From Siderastrea radians (taxonomy: Eukaryota; Cnidaria; Anthozoa; Scleractinia; Rhizangiidae), in contig OZ024890.1 in the NCBI GenBank assembly GCA_964017195.1, positions 52,218,341-52,282,340 on the forward strand: 64,000 bases of DNA, in the 5' to 3' direction. The notes under the pieces were generated by a model, which saw only the letters and a list, made by a program, of their open reading frames with translations, was not told where the DNA came from and did not search any database. The position numbers were made by a program, and so were the translations under genes. The number at the start of each line of letters is the position of its first letter. The stretch's first letter is position 1. Of this stretch, positions 52,501 through 64,000 are shown one piece after another.

Positions 52501-55500
52501 CTGGTTGGGGCCTATAAAACTGGTGACATATTAATTTAAGAGAAACGCTTCTGTGACCAGCTTAGCAACTGACCTCTAAGAGGGTCACCATTTTTTGAAA
52601 ATTATACTGGTTTGACTGTATAATTTTTTGACTGGAAAAATGCCTAGTCTTCAATTAAATTTCTCTGTTTTGTCTTACAGTTACCTTGGACTACAAGTCC
52701 CTTCTCCTTCTAACTGTTAAAAAGGACAATGCGGACTTTAAGCTAGGAGGAAAAAGATATGACTGTGAATTTTGCTTATTCTGTACAGCCATAAGGGTAA
52801 TTATTAAAAATATATTTTTTGCAAATATGTCACAACACTGTATATCAACTTATACTGGTATTTCAAATTAAATATGTTAGTGACTGAATTCCATGTTGCA
52901 TGTATATATTTGTTTAAGGAAATACTTTTTTAAAAAATAAGTGTGTGCTCATTAACCATTTTAAAGCATTTAATTGAGTATTTACCACTGCTGGTCACAC
53001 ATACACATGGCATACCAGTTCGTGTTCCTTGCTTGCTGTCTTTAAAAACTTAAGATTCATAGGTTTATACATCGGTTGTCTCTCTGTATGTAAATCCTAC
53101 AATTTATTATTTAATGTGTGATTAAACTTTTGACACACCTTTCTGGTTTTTTACACTTACTGCATTTAGAGATGCAGATGCCCTCATTCTGATCCACACG
53201 AGACGTGTGTAACATGCTTCCAGGAAAGTAAAGGAAACATTGGAAAGTAAGTAGCATTGCAATAATTACTTAAAATTGATATTATCTTTATGGGTTTTAC
53301 AGCTTTTAGTTGAGGTTAATCAGATGTCCAACTGGTGCCAGAAGGTGGTTGTGTAAGAAGCAACTGTACATGAGCACTAATTACAATCTTGTCAAAAAAA
53401 AAAAAACTTATAAATTGCTTTATTCTCAGTTGGAAGGGTATTCGTGATGACCTTGATTTTCTGTTGGAGGAGGAAATCAGCCACATCAACCTTTGTGCAC
53501 TACACTGTGAGATGCGCAACACCGAGCAAGTCATTGGCTCTGTTGGATTGATGTCTTACCAGTGTGGTGCATTAAAGGAGCTGAATAACAAATTGTCTGA
53601 ACTTGGTCCAGGGACCTTTAAAGACAACTATGTTAAGATAAAGGAGAGGAAAGGGCAAGAAACATGCATTGACAGAAGCAATGTGAAAGTCAGCTCAATC
53701 TCTGGTGATTAACCGAGTTGATCTGTAAACTTTAAGGGTGGTTTGTACTTATATTTGGAGGCAGCATCTTCTGAAAAGTCTGCAAAACAATATTTTTGAC
53801 CAAATAAAAAAAGAACTCGACTCAAGACACTTTTTTACTCATGCAAAACAATGAACTTCAGCAGTTGTATGTTTTTGTTTTCTTTCTTTTGTTTTTTTTG
53901 GTTATTTTTTCTTACATTCTACCCTGACACTTTTCAAAGACTTGTGAGTACTTAAATGCTTTTCTTGTTTTTGTGTGTGTTTGCTTGCTGTCTTAATTGG
54001 GCCATCTTGTAATTACTTATTATAATTTATTATTTTCTGCTTATTTAACTATATTTTCTGGCTCCACAAGCCCAGAATGTTCATAATTTCTAGACAGCCA
54101 GTACTCCTGAATTTGAATTGATCATGATGAAAAAAAAAAGTTACCAAATGAATGCAATGTTTTGTTGTAAGGAATGCTGGAAAATAATGGCTGTTATTGT
54201 TGTTGCTTACAGGTCCAACTGAGAGAAAATTCCTTCACAATATTGAAGATATTGTGAGAGCTGGACTACCATATACTAAAGTCAAGGAGTACTATGGCGA
54301 TCGTGAAGTAGCAGAGAATTTTCTTCTGAACGAACTATCTTTTTGTGTTGAAGCCCAGAAGGTACCTTATATCTGTATATTATTTGGAGGTGTGTGACAA
54401 TGGAATAAACCCTAAGTGACCAATGATCTAGTCAGATGCTCCCGTTGATTCACAAGCATGTACAAGGAAATTATGGAAGGAGAGTCCAGTAGTTTATCAG
54501 AAGTCACTCGGGGATTTTTTCCAGACACCCCTTTATTGTTAATGTCTTTCCCATTATTGGAATCTATGATGCCGTTGATTTCTGAAGACATGTTTCCCTG
54601 CTATCACCACCCAGTACTCGCTCAATAAGCCAGATGTTGATCATTCATTCAATGTATAGTTCCTAAAGCTGTACTTTGAAATCTACTGTATTTCTTGTAT
54701 TGCAAATTGTTAGAATTATATTGATTAATTCTTTATACCATCAAGCTATTGATGAGCAATGCATTCTGTATATTTGACAAAAAGGTTAATTTTTATAATG
54801 TCTGAATTGCAGTTTTTTCATGACATGCTCTCTCATGGTTCTTTTGACCGGGATTATGGAACACACCAAACTAAAGTCACCTTCAACAGATCAGGTCAGT
54901 AAAATAAATGAAAAGAACTTTCTCTAATAATTTGTAATAATGGCAATAAATAATCATAATTTATTAGAAAATCATTTTATAGTTAACTAATTTTTAATAC
55001 TAATGTATTATTCTTTTCTAATGTCCCTTTCTTCTGAAACTATGGCTAAATTATGAAGTATTTGGATTAAAACAATAGGAATTATATTATACTTTTAAAT
55101 GTTACAATAAAACAAATAAAATACAGCAATATTATCAAGGAGATTGTTCGTACTCAAGTATGTTATGTACTCACTGCTTCATTTATATAAGTTTAATTAA
55201 CCTCAGGCAACACTGGTAATTGCTGAATCTTCGCAGATGCTTTTGGCCAACATATTGCTGCCCAAGAATTATTTTGGCAACAAAAGGAGCAAGCAATAGA
55301 TGACAATCATGTTAACTGACTGTGAAGGAAGCAAATTGAAGGATGACAGACTTTGCAGCTTTGCAGCCGAAATACACATTGAGCTTATGACATTGGTATG
55401 TGAGAAAAGCTGTTCTTTAACATAATTATAAGCTCCAATTCAAACAGCCAAGATTTAGAATATAATGTTAAAAGCCCTGTTCAAACAAACTTAAATAATA

Positions 55501-58500
55501 TGCAATTGTGCACTGGTAGGAGAGGGTGGGTGGGGGGAATCTGATTATGCTAACAAAAATAAGGAATATTCTTAAAAACCCATCAAACTGAATGTGAGCT
55601 TTTTCATTATTGCTACAGATGGCCAAGCAATGGAAGGAAATTTCCCTTGTTATGCGTGACCGACAGTTTGATGAAAATGAAGACCTGGAAATTGATATTT
55701 TTGATGTTGAGGTAAAGGTTTAAAACTAAAGTTAATGTTATGCAGCCGAGTATAGTGCCATTATTCCTTCCTTCCCTTCCTCTTCCTCTCTCCCTACCTT
55801 TTCTTCCTTTTCTTTGTACCCTTCTTCTTACCTAATGTATTTGCCTACGTGCTTACCTTTTGATCATTTTGAATTAAATGAACTGACTTTGAATTGTATC
55901 TTTTTTTAGTGTAAGCACTGGGGAATTGTCCTCAGGCACATCTTTGGAGTTTCTCTAGGAACTGCGGATTACGGTCATCTGACCACAGAACATGCACCGA
56001 TGCTTATGCGCCGCTTCAGATCGATGTCTCGGTATTCCAATCAAGGCTTCGAAGCAGCACATAAGCTCCAAAGACAACTTTACTCAAGAGCAACAAATCA
56101 TGACTGTCTAGTTCCAGCATCCTCATGTAAGTGGATAAGGGTAGCCTTTACACTTTACATGTCTGTGTGAATAACAAAATGTACATACACGTCCTCCTCC
56201 CCTTTGATGCAGTACAGCATTTCCCAAGATCATAGCTTACATTGGTACAATTTTCCAATGGGATAACAACTGCTTATCAGTATGTTAGGTACCAATATTT
56301 CACTTCTCCTACAGCCATTATCATATGCATTTTAAGTTGCCAAAAGTTTTCTCTCCATGAATCATTGTAAAAAATACACACAAGGCACTAGCTAACGGCG
56401 GGCTTTTGTTGCCTTGCAAGTGTCATCAATATTAAAACATCACTGCATACCTTTTTTTTTGTTCACAGTGGAAGATATCTTGGTTCACAGCTATTCTGAA
56501 CGACTTCTCTCAGTTAGATACTCCTTCCAGCAAGCTAAAGAAAGTATGGTATCAGGTAGGTGACTGAGTAGTTTCATTGTGTCCAGTCGTGTAGTGTGCA
56601 TGCGTGTGCTTGGTACTCTCCCATCATTTCGTTTTCATACCTATTGTTTGTGCATTCAATCCACAGTAGTCTGTAAGTTATTCACATGTTTTCTACTGTT
56701 TCAGTGGTGTTAGAATTTTTGTTTCCTTTTTAAACAAAACAGTGTGTGCAACCTCGCTATTTTCTCAGCTGAATGAACAATCAATAAAGCCTCATCCACA
56801 ATTTTTGTTTCGTAGACATGTCACATTTTTTATTAAAATCAAATTTAAAAAAATGTTCTTGTAAAAATGTTCTTGCTCATGTGTCATTACATAGGAAGAC
56901 ATTTCTATTACCGCGGTTGTGGCTGGAGGAAGAAAAGCGTGGACTGGACCGATGAGGATAGGAAATGGATTCAGAAAATGAACGACCTGCTGGACATGAT
57001 GCTGGGGCCCGACCATTTCGAGTTTGAGCAGACGCCGGACACGAAGTACTGTATTGTTGCGCCTCATACCCAGCCGTCCTATGAGTACAATCACCAGAAG
57101 TGGGAAGAGCAGTTTACTTTGGCCGAAAAGGAAGATTCAAGTCCCAAGCCATTTAAAACTCCCGAGCCTCCCAGAAAGATCCCGAAGCCATCTACCACTC
57201 CTCCAGTGAAGCGTGCGTTGAATTTGAAAGGGACAGTGATGCAAGGGTCAACAGTAGTAAGAAAATTCGTGCAACTACCTGCTCAAAGTCCCATCCGTGT
57301 TCCACGTGTTCCTGGGTGGGGTGGTACATTCGGCAGCGTGACGCTTACCAACACTTGTCCAGTTGACAACTTCCTTACCATTGTGTACCTTCGGCTGAAA
57401 GACGTTCCGCAGACTTCGGTGACTTCGGTGTCGGAATCATGGGCCAAGGATTTGGTATCTATAGAACGGTTGTTCGACCAGCATGAGTTTTCTCGGGGTA
57501 AGGTAGAATGGTTGCGCCCTTTCCCACAGTTCGACTTCAGTGGAGCTAGTGGCACCGTTGATGTCTGGGGAAATGAATTTGATCTTTTCTGGCAACGATG
57601 TGCATCGATGCTCAAAAGTGCAGCCAAGTCAACATGCTCATCACAGCAATGCCCTAAAAAGGAGGACCTTCTGACTCCAACTGGGATCAATCTGACAGAA
57701 ATTTCCTCCCAGCAAGTGACGGAAACTTACATCGAGGCAGCTATGAGGGAATGGCAACTGCCGGCTTCTACCCAGTGCGGAAAACAGTTCGTTATACCAC
57801 CACCTCCGAACGCCGATGCGATTCTCGGACCGCCGCGCATCGACATCTCGTCTGGCCATATGTACCAGCCATTTGTTTGTAATGGAGTACGTACCTTCAA
57901 CCAAAGAACATTCGTTCCTGAAATGCCATTTGCTTTACCAATTTCGTTGCACTACTTCGCTTCCAACGGCCTAATTACCGAGCCTCATCAACTACCAGAC
58001 ACCTTACTTCTGCAAAACAAACAGTACCAGCTGGGTGGATGTACGTTTTGGAATGGTTCGCACTACAATGGCTGTTTCAGATTCCGATCACAGTGGTTCC
58101 ATTATGATGGCGTTCCCGAGAGTAGATCCCGAGGTTCCGGTCTTCTTGCTACTCCCCTTAAATCGATGAGATCACGTGGTTATGTACTTTCTTCATGCGT
58201 GTACTTCGAAGTTTACTCGCAGAAAGGTAGGGGCTTAATTCTTAAGTTCCTCCATAGCTGCTACTTCTTTTCTGAAGTTGTTTTCTCCACATGGGAATCA
58301 AGATACTTGGTTATACCTTTAGTTTGCAAAGCTGTGATTGACTCAGTGAATTTTTGGCGTTTCAGTTGCGTCTCCTCAGGGTTCCTACTTCTTCCAAAAT
58401 ATATGCCATTGCGCGAATGGTCTTTGTTATCATTTTACTGAGTAACAGAGTCGTAATTCATTGCAGATCGGATTCACGAAATGTATATAGTTCAGAGTTT

Positions 58501-58591
58501 CCTGCGCGTACTTTTATGTTGGGTGTGTCGCCTGATTAAAAGTGAGCGATCGGGTGAGTTGCCTTCCCTTAGTGCAAGGAAACTTTGTTAA
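49548..58591 (+). CDS. Transposase-like protein with C-terminal USP-like peptidase domain
   Basis: Fifteen exons fit with matching splice phases: 49,548-50,555, 50,830-51,064, 51,351-51,459, 51,899-52,002, 52,681-52,796, 53,170-53,246, 53,430-53,704, 54,213-54,361, 54,813-54,894, 55,237-55,388 or so, 55,619-55,711, 55,910-56,126, 56,469-56,555, 56,895-58,226, 58,467-58,591. Exon 1 has a coiled coil. Exons 5-6 carry a Cys cluster (CEFCLFC, CRCPH, CVTCF). Exons 10-12 hold conserved blocks (LTDCEGSKLKDDRLCSFAAE, HLTTEHAPMLMRRF, YSNQGFEAAHKLQRQLY) that look like a transposase core. Exon 14 holds NTCPVDNFLTIVYL (Cys box) and GSHYNGCFRFRSQWFHYDG (His box), as in USP-type thiol peptidases. Exon 10 contains a frame change near 55,315. 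The C-terminus is hydrophobic. Confidence 0.65.
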
Positions 58592-58852
58592 CTGTGTATA
58601 TTAAATGGATCTTTCTGTAAAAAAAAGAAAGAAAAAAAGCCTCAAAAAAGGGTATGGAAAACGTTCTGTCGAATTTAATTTTTCATGGGGTGGGGCTTGT
58701 TTCAACTAGACGTTGCAACTCATTTAACTGAAGTCTTTCTTAAGAAATGTAGGTGATTTGACCACGACCAAAGTTTTATGTGCACGTGCTTGTCTGGGTG
58801 TGTCGCCTGGTTAGGGCAAGCGATCGGGTGAGTCGCCTTCGCTTAGTGTATG
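58521..58852 (+). repeat. Diverged direct repeat at the 3' end of the gene
   Basis: GGGTGTGTCGCCTG.TTA..GCGATCGGGTGAG.. occurs at 58,521-58,574 and 58,797-58,848. The first copy is inside the last coding exon. Confidence 0.75.
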
Positions 58853-59236
58853 AATATTTACTGCATAAAACCTACTTTCACTTTAAAATACGTATCAACT
58901 ACGCAGCCGTGAGGAGGATTTAATTGTTTAATTTGTTTAATTTTTCTAACTTTTGCCTTTTTTTATTTGTTTTTTTTTAATTTTCTTTTGAAACAGGATG
59001 AAACAGGAGACTTTACAGGCTTTTTTTTTTAGGCGGTGATCGTCCGACCTTTCCTAAATGACAATTGACGTTGTCTTTAAATTCTGCTATCCAGAACAAC
59101 AAACTTGTAAAGAGAATTACCCCTCGCCCCCACCAAGGTTTGTCCCGGCCGAAACAAACTATAACCCTACACAGTGTTATTGGATGGATGTGCCAACATC
59201 ATAGCTTTCTAGAAACTTTCTATGGAGTCAGGGAAC

Positions 59237-61006
59237 TCAATGTACGCATAAAACCGGATTTATGTTCTTTCTTCTTTTGTTAAAGGGAATGTTACAAAGT
59301 GGTCTTTTGTACATAAAAGCGTACATAAAAAACTTTCCGCATCCGGAACCTTTCAAAAGATTTGGCCACCAAATCAACTCCAACTCGCGGGTTGCCCGTC
59401 CCTCCTTTTCCTTGCACACGACCTTGCTAACGGAGGTTGGACGCTTCTGTAGGCTGCTTAGGAAACCAGCTAAGCCCGCTGATCGTGCCATAGCCTTCCG
59501 CTCCTCCATAGTGCCACCTCTTTTAAAACTTTCGTGACCAGAATACGTTTCCTCCGTTTTTAAAGGAATTTCTTTCTGTTGATTCAAAATTCTCTCCATC
59601 CATCGCATGTCATACATTTTGTAGGATATCTTCGTTGTACTCGACCTATATGGAAGTTTCCTATGGGGCTGGAAAGAAACGGAATATGGTCCAAATTCTC
59701 CGTACTGTTCGTACAGCTCGTGGAGAAGATGTTCAAATAAATCGGTGGGGCAAAATGCATCCTCTATACGGATCCATTTACCTAGGGATGGAGAGAATAA
59801 AATGAATTTTGAGTATGATTGCATTCGGAGTATTCCTTATTTTCATGTGGCACTTTCATCTCCCATTTTGTTTTCACTAGCACTATAGTGACAAAAGTAG
59901 TAATGACAAGGTAATCATCAATAAAGATAAATAAAATCAGAAAATTTAATGCGTGCCCCTCACCCCTTCGGAGGGAGGGGTGGGTGGTCACTGGTCATTT
60001 TATAACCCCGAACTGTGGGGCATACATTATTAGTAAAGATCTGCCCGGGGTTGTGCATTCGTCGATTCTTCTACCAGAGAAAGATGCCTCCTTTAAATAG
60101 AAGGTAAGAATTTATTTGTCATAGTTCAAGTAAGGAAATCGATTAGAATTATGTATTTTAATTTTTAAATTTTACTTAGATGTCAAGAATCGTGACAATC
60201 ATATTTTTTGTCAGGTCAAGACAGCTTTTCCCTGGATGGAATATATCTATGCAATAGACACAATAAAGTCAAGTTGTATTTTCGGTTCCGTTGTTGGTTG
60301 TGCTTAATTGTCCTTTATGATTTGGCATTGTTAACTTAATGCGAACACACCAAGTAGAATAGAAAAAGGAAAAATTTTATGGGGGGGGGAGGGGATGGGA
60401 TAGCGAAGGTTGAAACTGATACGCGTAAAACTTTTAAATGACACAAGTGGATCCTGCTGTATAAAACATTGCAATGGGTTACAGGAGCGTTGCAACAGCA
60501 TAACTTTACCATGGCTTAGCTGCAAACTTCTATTAACGCCATTTTTTCGTTTTTTCATTTTTACTTCGATTGTTTTGTGTGTGTGATTTTAGGGCCCGCG
60601 CGCAGACGTCTCGTGTGAAGCTTAAGAAAAAGGAAACATCTGCGCGCAGGCCGGACGCAACCGGGCGGAAAACGCGATGTGGCATTGAATTTTCTACCAT
60701 AGTTAATTTTAGAGTACATAAGTTACTATACTAAAGGAGCTTACCTGGCAAAGCAGGATGAAGAGCTTCTCCAATGCGCTCTGTCAAGGAAACCACCCAG
60801 GAATTGTACGCTTCAAGCCTCGAGGGCCCAATCTTTTTCGGTTCGGGCAACGAGACTGTCGCTCCCGTACTGTCAAGAAAATTCAGTCGATTTACATCGA
60901 GGCTCAGTCCGTGTTTTGTTACACCGTGATTTAAAGTTGTCCTAGAAGATTTGAAACAGCGGTGGCACGATGGGCACTTAACATCGCAATTAAATCGGTG
61001 TGCCAT
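59237..61006 (-). CDS. C2H2 zinc-finger protein, two exons, function unknown
   Basis: Exon 1 (61,006 down to 60,745) starts MAHRFNCDVKCPSCHRCF and holds a C2H2 finger (CPSCHRCFKSSRTTLNHGVTKH). It ends in a GTAAGC donor with one base left over. Exon 2 starts at 59,781 after CCCTAG and restores the frame (GKWIRIEDAF). It continues with PTDLFEHLLHELYEQYGEF and a helical region to a stop at 59,237; the very end may lie in an intron. I chose the ATG at 61,006 because the frame above it has none. It is divergent from the kinase gene, sharing about 590 bp. It may be the element's DNA-binding protein. Confidence 0.6.
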
Positions 61007-61594
61007 ATTCTTGATCTGAAAAGTGCGTGTTGTAGGGGACAAAAAAGGCGTGTGTGCTACCCAATGTGTAGGCTAGACAATAACAACGGAAGTACCATGG
61101 CTGCGAAACTTTTAACTCGTGCCGGTGAAGTCATGCATAGTTAATTGAAATTAAGATAAGATGCTGTGATAAGTGTTTTTCTGTTGAAATTATTTCAATC
61201 AGTCCTGGACTTTTAGGTGTTCGTAATTTTTAAAGCTTTCGCAGAATTTCTCACTTGCGCTAGTTCAACAATGTTGCTTGTTTTTATTCTTCACAATTCA
61301 ACGTTACACATTCCGTCCTACGATCCCCAGGGATCTACCGTAGCTAACTTAAGATTGCAAAAATGCTACGTTAATTAGTGAAGGATATCCACAGCCAGAT
61401 ACGTAAGTCCGTTGTGGTCAGTTCGGTTCATTCATTGCGTGTCACAATGTTTCCTGTGACATTCTACAAATCTTTATCAGCGGTTGCGAAACAATGGCTT
61501 ACTTTGATAAACTACTAAAAATAAAACAAAACAAGAATTGTGAACGTATAAACGCTTCACGACAATAGCAATTTCTAACTTTGAGAAAAGAAGA
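61007..61594. promoter_or_regulatory. Divergent intergenic region between C2H2 and kinase genes
   Basis: 588 bp between two start codons pointing away from each other. No ORF with content was seen, and no clear TATA box or repeat was recognised. Shared regulation is inferred from the layout only. Confidence 0.35.
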
Positions 61595-62650
61595 ATGGAT
61601 CACACTAAGAAACAAGGTATGAAAAGAGAAAGGTACTCTAAAGAGGACAAAAAGAAGTATAAAAAGAGAAGAAAACTCAGGCAAAAACAAGAAGAGGAGA
61701 GTTCCCAGGTGAAAGAATTGGCTCCCGCTTTGGTAAGACCACAACCAGTACCAAAAGCCGCCCCTTGTTCCAGAGCCCACACCATTGTCAAAATGGCAAC
61801 TAGGAATCGACGGTCTACTTTTTTAACTCCGAATTTGCGATCGGCTTTACTACCGAGAGAAAAAACTGCATTTGTAGCCAACCACCAACCGAAGACAACA
61901 GTCCCGGAATTGGACCGTTCTATGTTGTCTCCCGTTGATGACAGAGAAGTCGTGCTGGGGGAAGGAACATATGGCGTAACTCGGCTAATGTACTTTAATG
62001 GCAATTTTCCTGTTGCTGTGAAAGACTTCAAAATGAATAACATTTACGAAGTCAAGAAAGAGGCAGGAGTTATTTCTGAGCTTCAGCATCATCATCACCC
62101 AAACTTGCCCTACGTTTTGGGTGTTTGTTTAAAAGAAAAGCCGTATTTAATGATAACGCAATTTTATGGTAAGGCAAATAAGTCTTTTCCCCTAAACAAG
62201 GCAATATACCGTCAGATTATCGAATTCGACAATATGGGGAAAGTGTTCAAGCAAATTGTCGATGCAATTCTTTACGTTCACGAATCCGGTTGGCTGCACA
62301 ACGATATAAAGGAAAACAATGTCTTGATGCACAGAACATCCATGGAGTGGAAACCGATCATAATTGATTTTGGAAAAAGCAGACTACGCTCAAACCCAAA
62401 ACGGTATGACCTGTCGGATGTTCAAAAAGCCCTTTACAAGCGTAAACACTCATCGATTGCCCCTGAGCTTATCGAAGGCACACATGACCAGTCGCCAGCA
62501 TCTGATGTCTACTCATTAGGGTTTCTTTTGCGAAATATGTTGAGTAAGTTTGTCCGGCAAAACCATTGTTTCGAGAGCCTTAGCAGTAGATGTGTTGTCC
62601 GTTATCCAGATCTCAGAATATTCCTCAGTAAACTTAAGGATGAACTATGA
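61595..62650 (+). CDS. Protein kinase with HND catalytic loop
   Basis: 351 residues in one exon. The N-terminal 60 residues are very basic (KKKYKKRRKLRQKQ), a likely nuclear signal. Kinase motifs: Gly-rich loop GEGTYG (122-127), VAVK (Lys143), a candidate helix-C Glu in KKEAGV (156), catalytic loop LHNDIKENNVL (234-244, HND where most kinases have HRD), DFG (258-260) and APE (289-291). The C-lobe continues with SDVYSLGFLLR and ends soon after, shorter than average. All residues needed for phosphotransfer are present. HND-type kinases often lack activation-loop control; that is family knowledge. I recall similar kinases as multicopy genes in cnidarians. Confidence 0.85.
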   Translation: MDHTKKQGMKRERYSKEDKKKYKKRRKLRQKQEEESSQVKELAPALVRPQPVPKAAPCSRAHTIVKMATRNRRSTFLTPNLRSALLPREKTAFVANHQPKTTVPELDRSMLSPVDDREVVLGEGTYGVTRLMYFNGNFPVAVKDFKMNNIYEVKKEAGVISELQHHHHPNLPYVLGVCLKEKPYLMITQFYGKANKSFPLNKAIYRQIIEFDNMGKVFKQIVDAILYVHESGWLHNDIKENNVLMHRTSMEWKPIIIDFGKSRLRSNPKRYDLSDVQKALYKRKHSSIAPELIEGTHDQSPASDVYSLGFLLRNMLSKFVRQNHCFESLSSRCVVRYPDLRIFLSKLKDEL

Positions 62651-63121
62651 ACTCTGCTTTTATCAGTTTTCTTTTTGCCGTTTTCGTGATCGTAGTATTG
62701 TAAAGGCTTGCTAATTTACATGAATTTAATCTGTATATAAATTTGCTTGATGATATGTGTATAACTCATGTATACCACATTTTTGATAAGTTAAGTTTCC
62801 CTAATGCGCTAATTTAATATTTCAGTGCAATGTTGATTTTCGCGGACAGTTTTCGCGGAATAGTTCTGATGCTACTTTTATGGTATCGGGCTCTTTTGTA
62901 GTTTTATTTTTCCCGTCTGCTAAGTGTCTGCTAATGACCCGTTGACAGAATAAGTCGTATTAAGCTTCATAGGCAGTCACAAATGGAGATTCACATTTCA
63001 CTTTCAGCATGGTTTCAAGCTGTCAACGGTCTATGCCTCGCTGAATTTAAACAATAGCCTTTTGGTCACATGGGGGATGAATTTTCCCCCATATTTTGGT
63101 CGCTAAGGCCTGCGGCTCCCC
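62651..63121. other. Right end of the large insertion, non-coding
   Basis: No ORF with content. A short hairpin, GGGGGATGAATTTTCCCCC, lies at 63,071-63,089, followed by CTAAGG 13 bp later. It is reminiscent of a Helitron 3' end, but the left edge does not fit. Confidence 0.4.
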
Positions 63122-63140
63122 ATGGTCTCCTTGGCATCGC

Positions 63141-64000
63141 CATACGTAAAACAGAAGCAACTGGAAGCAAAACAGGCCAGTGAACGCCTTGCTCAAGTGG
63201 AAGAAGAGCAAAAACAGAAGGAATTAGAGCTAGAAAGAATCACCGCCGAAGTTCAACTAGCCAAACAGCGGGCTGAGGAAGCACGAAAGGTGGCTGCTCT
63301 GAATCAACTGAGAGCAGATGCTGCAGAGCGAGAGTCTGGCTTACGCAATAAGGATGACATTTCACTGGGCATCTCCCGTTCCCCTGATTTAGAGTATGAG
63401 AAGAATGCTTATGGGCCTGGCCAGTACCATGGAAGACTGGTACAAAGGAGCTTACCCGTCAAGTTGAAAGGTGTTGATCTTCCCAAGTTTTCTGGAGAAG
63501 ATAAAGCTGACTACGAGCCTTGGAGGGCAGCCTTTATGTCTATTGTTGATGGAATGGATATTCCTGTTGGCGAAAAAGTGTTACGACTTCAAAGCATTTT
63601 GACTGGAAAGGCCCTGACATTGGTTAAAGACCTTGGATACTCTATAAATGCTTACGAAAGAGCAAAGGAAAAGCTTGAAAAGAAGTATGGAGGAGAGAGA
63701 CGTTTGCAGATTAAACACCTGACTGCTCTGTGTGGATGGCAGAAAGTTCGACCCCAACATCTGGAAGATATGGAGAACTTTCAAGGTATACTCGAAAGAG
63801 TTTGGATAGCACTGAAAGACTGTGGTCCAGGTCAAGAACTTCAAGGACACAATCTGAATCTCACAGCAAAGGAGAAGCTTTCGGAGGAGGATGTACAGGC
63901 GTACAAACATTGGCTTATCGATCATTCTCTGGAAGACAGCTTTGAATCCCTTATAGAGTGGGTAGAGATACGGGTGCAAATCATGGAGGAAGCAAGGGAA
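63141..64000 (+). pseudogene. BEL/Pao-type gag, C-terminal part (DUF1759-like), runs off the window
   Basis: An uninterrupted frame to the window end. It starts with a charged coiled coil (VEEEQKQKELELERITAEV, AKQRAEEARKVAALNQL), then a DUF1759-like capsid domain (VDLPKFSGEDKADYEPWRAAF, GYSINAYERAKEKLEKKYG). An ATG at 63,122 is in frame but lies in the inserted element. The frame continues from TAC at 63,143-63,145, the codon broken at 49,301. Protease and RT would be expected beyond 64,000. Confidence 0.75.

Larger units (their letters stand above)
49303..63140. mobile_element. Unclassified large transposon with peptidase and kinase genes
   Basis: The segment separates two in-frame parts of the same gag ORF and is flanked by CATA on both sides (49,299-49,302 and 63,141-63,144), which could be a 4-bp target duplication or microhomology. 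Inside are a 15-exon transposase-like/USP-like gene, a divergent C2H2 gene and a protein kinase gene. I see no terminal inverted repeats at these edges and cannot assign a superfamily. An alternative is that several independent insertions make up the segment. Confidence 0.5.

Noticed and set aside
63071..63110. Helitron 3' end (hairpin then CTAAGG)
   Set aside because: The left junction lacks the TC start between A and T, and no Rep/helicase is encoded.
1..64000. CRISPR arrays, rRNA and tRNA genes
   Set aside because: No spaced identical repeats of CRISPR type and no cloverleaf or rRNA sequence recognised on either strand; the repeats seen are satellites or TIRs.

Overview
The window looks like repeat-rich DNA from a marine invertebrate, most likely a cnidarian (coral or anemone type). 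The reasons are spliced genes with GT/AG introns, DIRS-like, BEL/Pao and LINE retrotransposon remnants, a degenerate NHL-repeat gene of a kind I associate with cnidarian genomes, and a complete Polinton/Maverick. The species is an inference. I recognised no housekeeping host gene; almost everything is mobile DNA at different stages of decay.

Layout. 1-5.4 kb: no recognised gene, one small hairpin MITE. 5.4-8.2 kb: a DIRS-like retrotransposon (RT, RNase H, tyrosine recombinase) broken by stops. 8.4-10.4 kb: a degenerate NHL-repeat gene. 10.9-21.8 kb: a large Mutator-like (MULE) element. Its spliced transposase gene (C2H2, FLYWCH-like region, DDE core, SWIM finger) lies between inverted satellite arrays. 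21.8-31.2 kb: palindromes, a second DIRS-like remnant, a LINE 3' end, a BEL gag remnant and a MITE.

31,617-49,101: a complete 17.5-kb Polinton with 6-bp target duplications (GAACGA), long terminal inverted repeats (TIRs) and foldback termini. It carries PolB, a BRO-N/nuclease protein, a chromodomain integrase, a PLA2-like protein, a maturation protease, a major capsid protein, a penton-like protein, an FtsK/A32-like ATPase, a fibre-like protein and a TFIIB/VLTF3-like factor. Some structural genes are broken (one frameshift, one in-frame stop). Start-codon regions fall into two motif classes: ATAGTAT before replication and regulatory genes, and ATCTAA(A)C before virion genes. This looks like an early/late programme with an element-encoded transcription factor.

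49,303-63,140: a second large insertion of about 13.8 kb. It carries a 15-exon transposase-like gene ending in a USP-like cysteine peptidase domain, a divergent C2H2 gene, and a protein kinase with an HND catalytic loop. I cannot assign it to a named superfamily. Both large elements sit inside one BEL/Pao-type gag reading frame (31,255-31,616, then 49,108-49,302, then 63,141 to the window end), which stays in frame across both junctions. The second half of the window is therefore a nested stack: a retrotransposon split by a Polinton and by an undescribed transposon that carries accessory enzymes.
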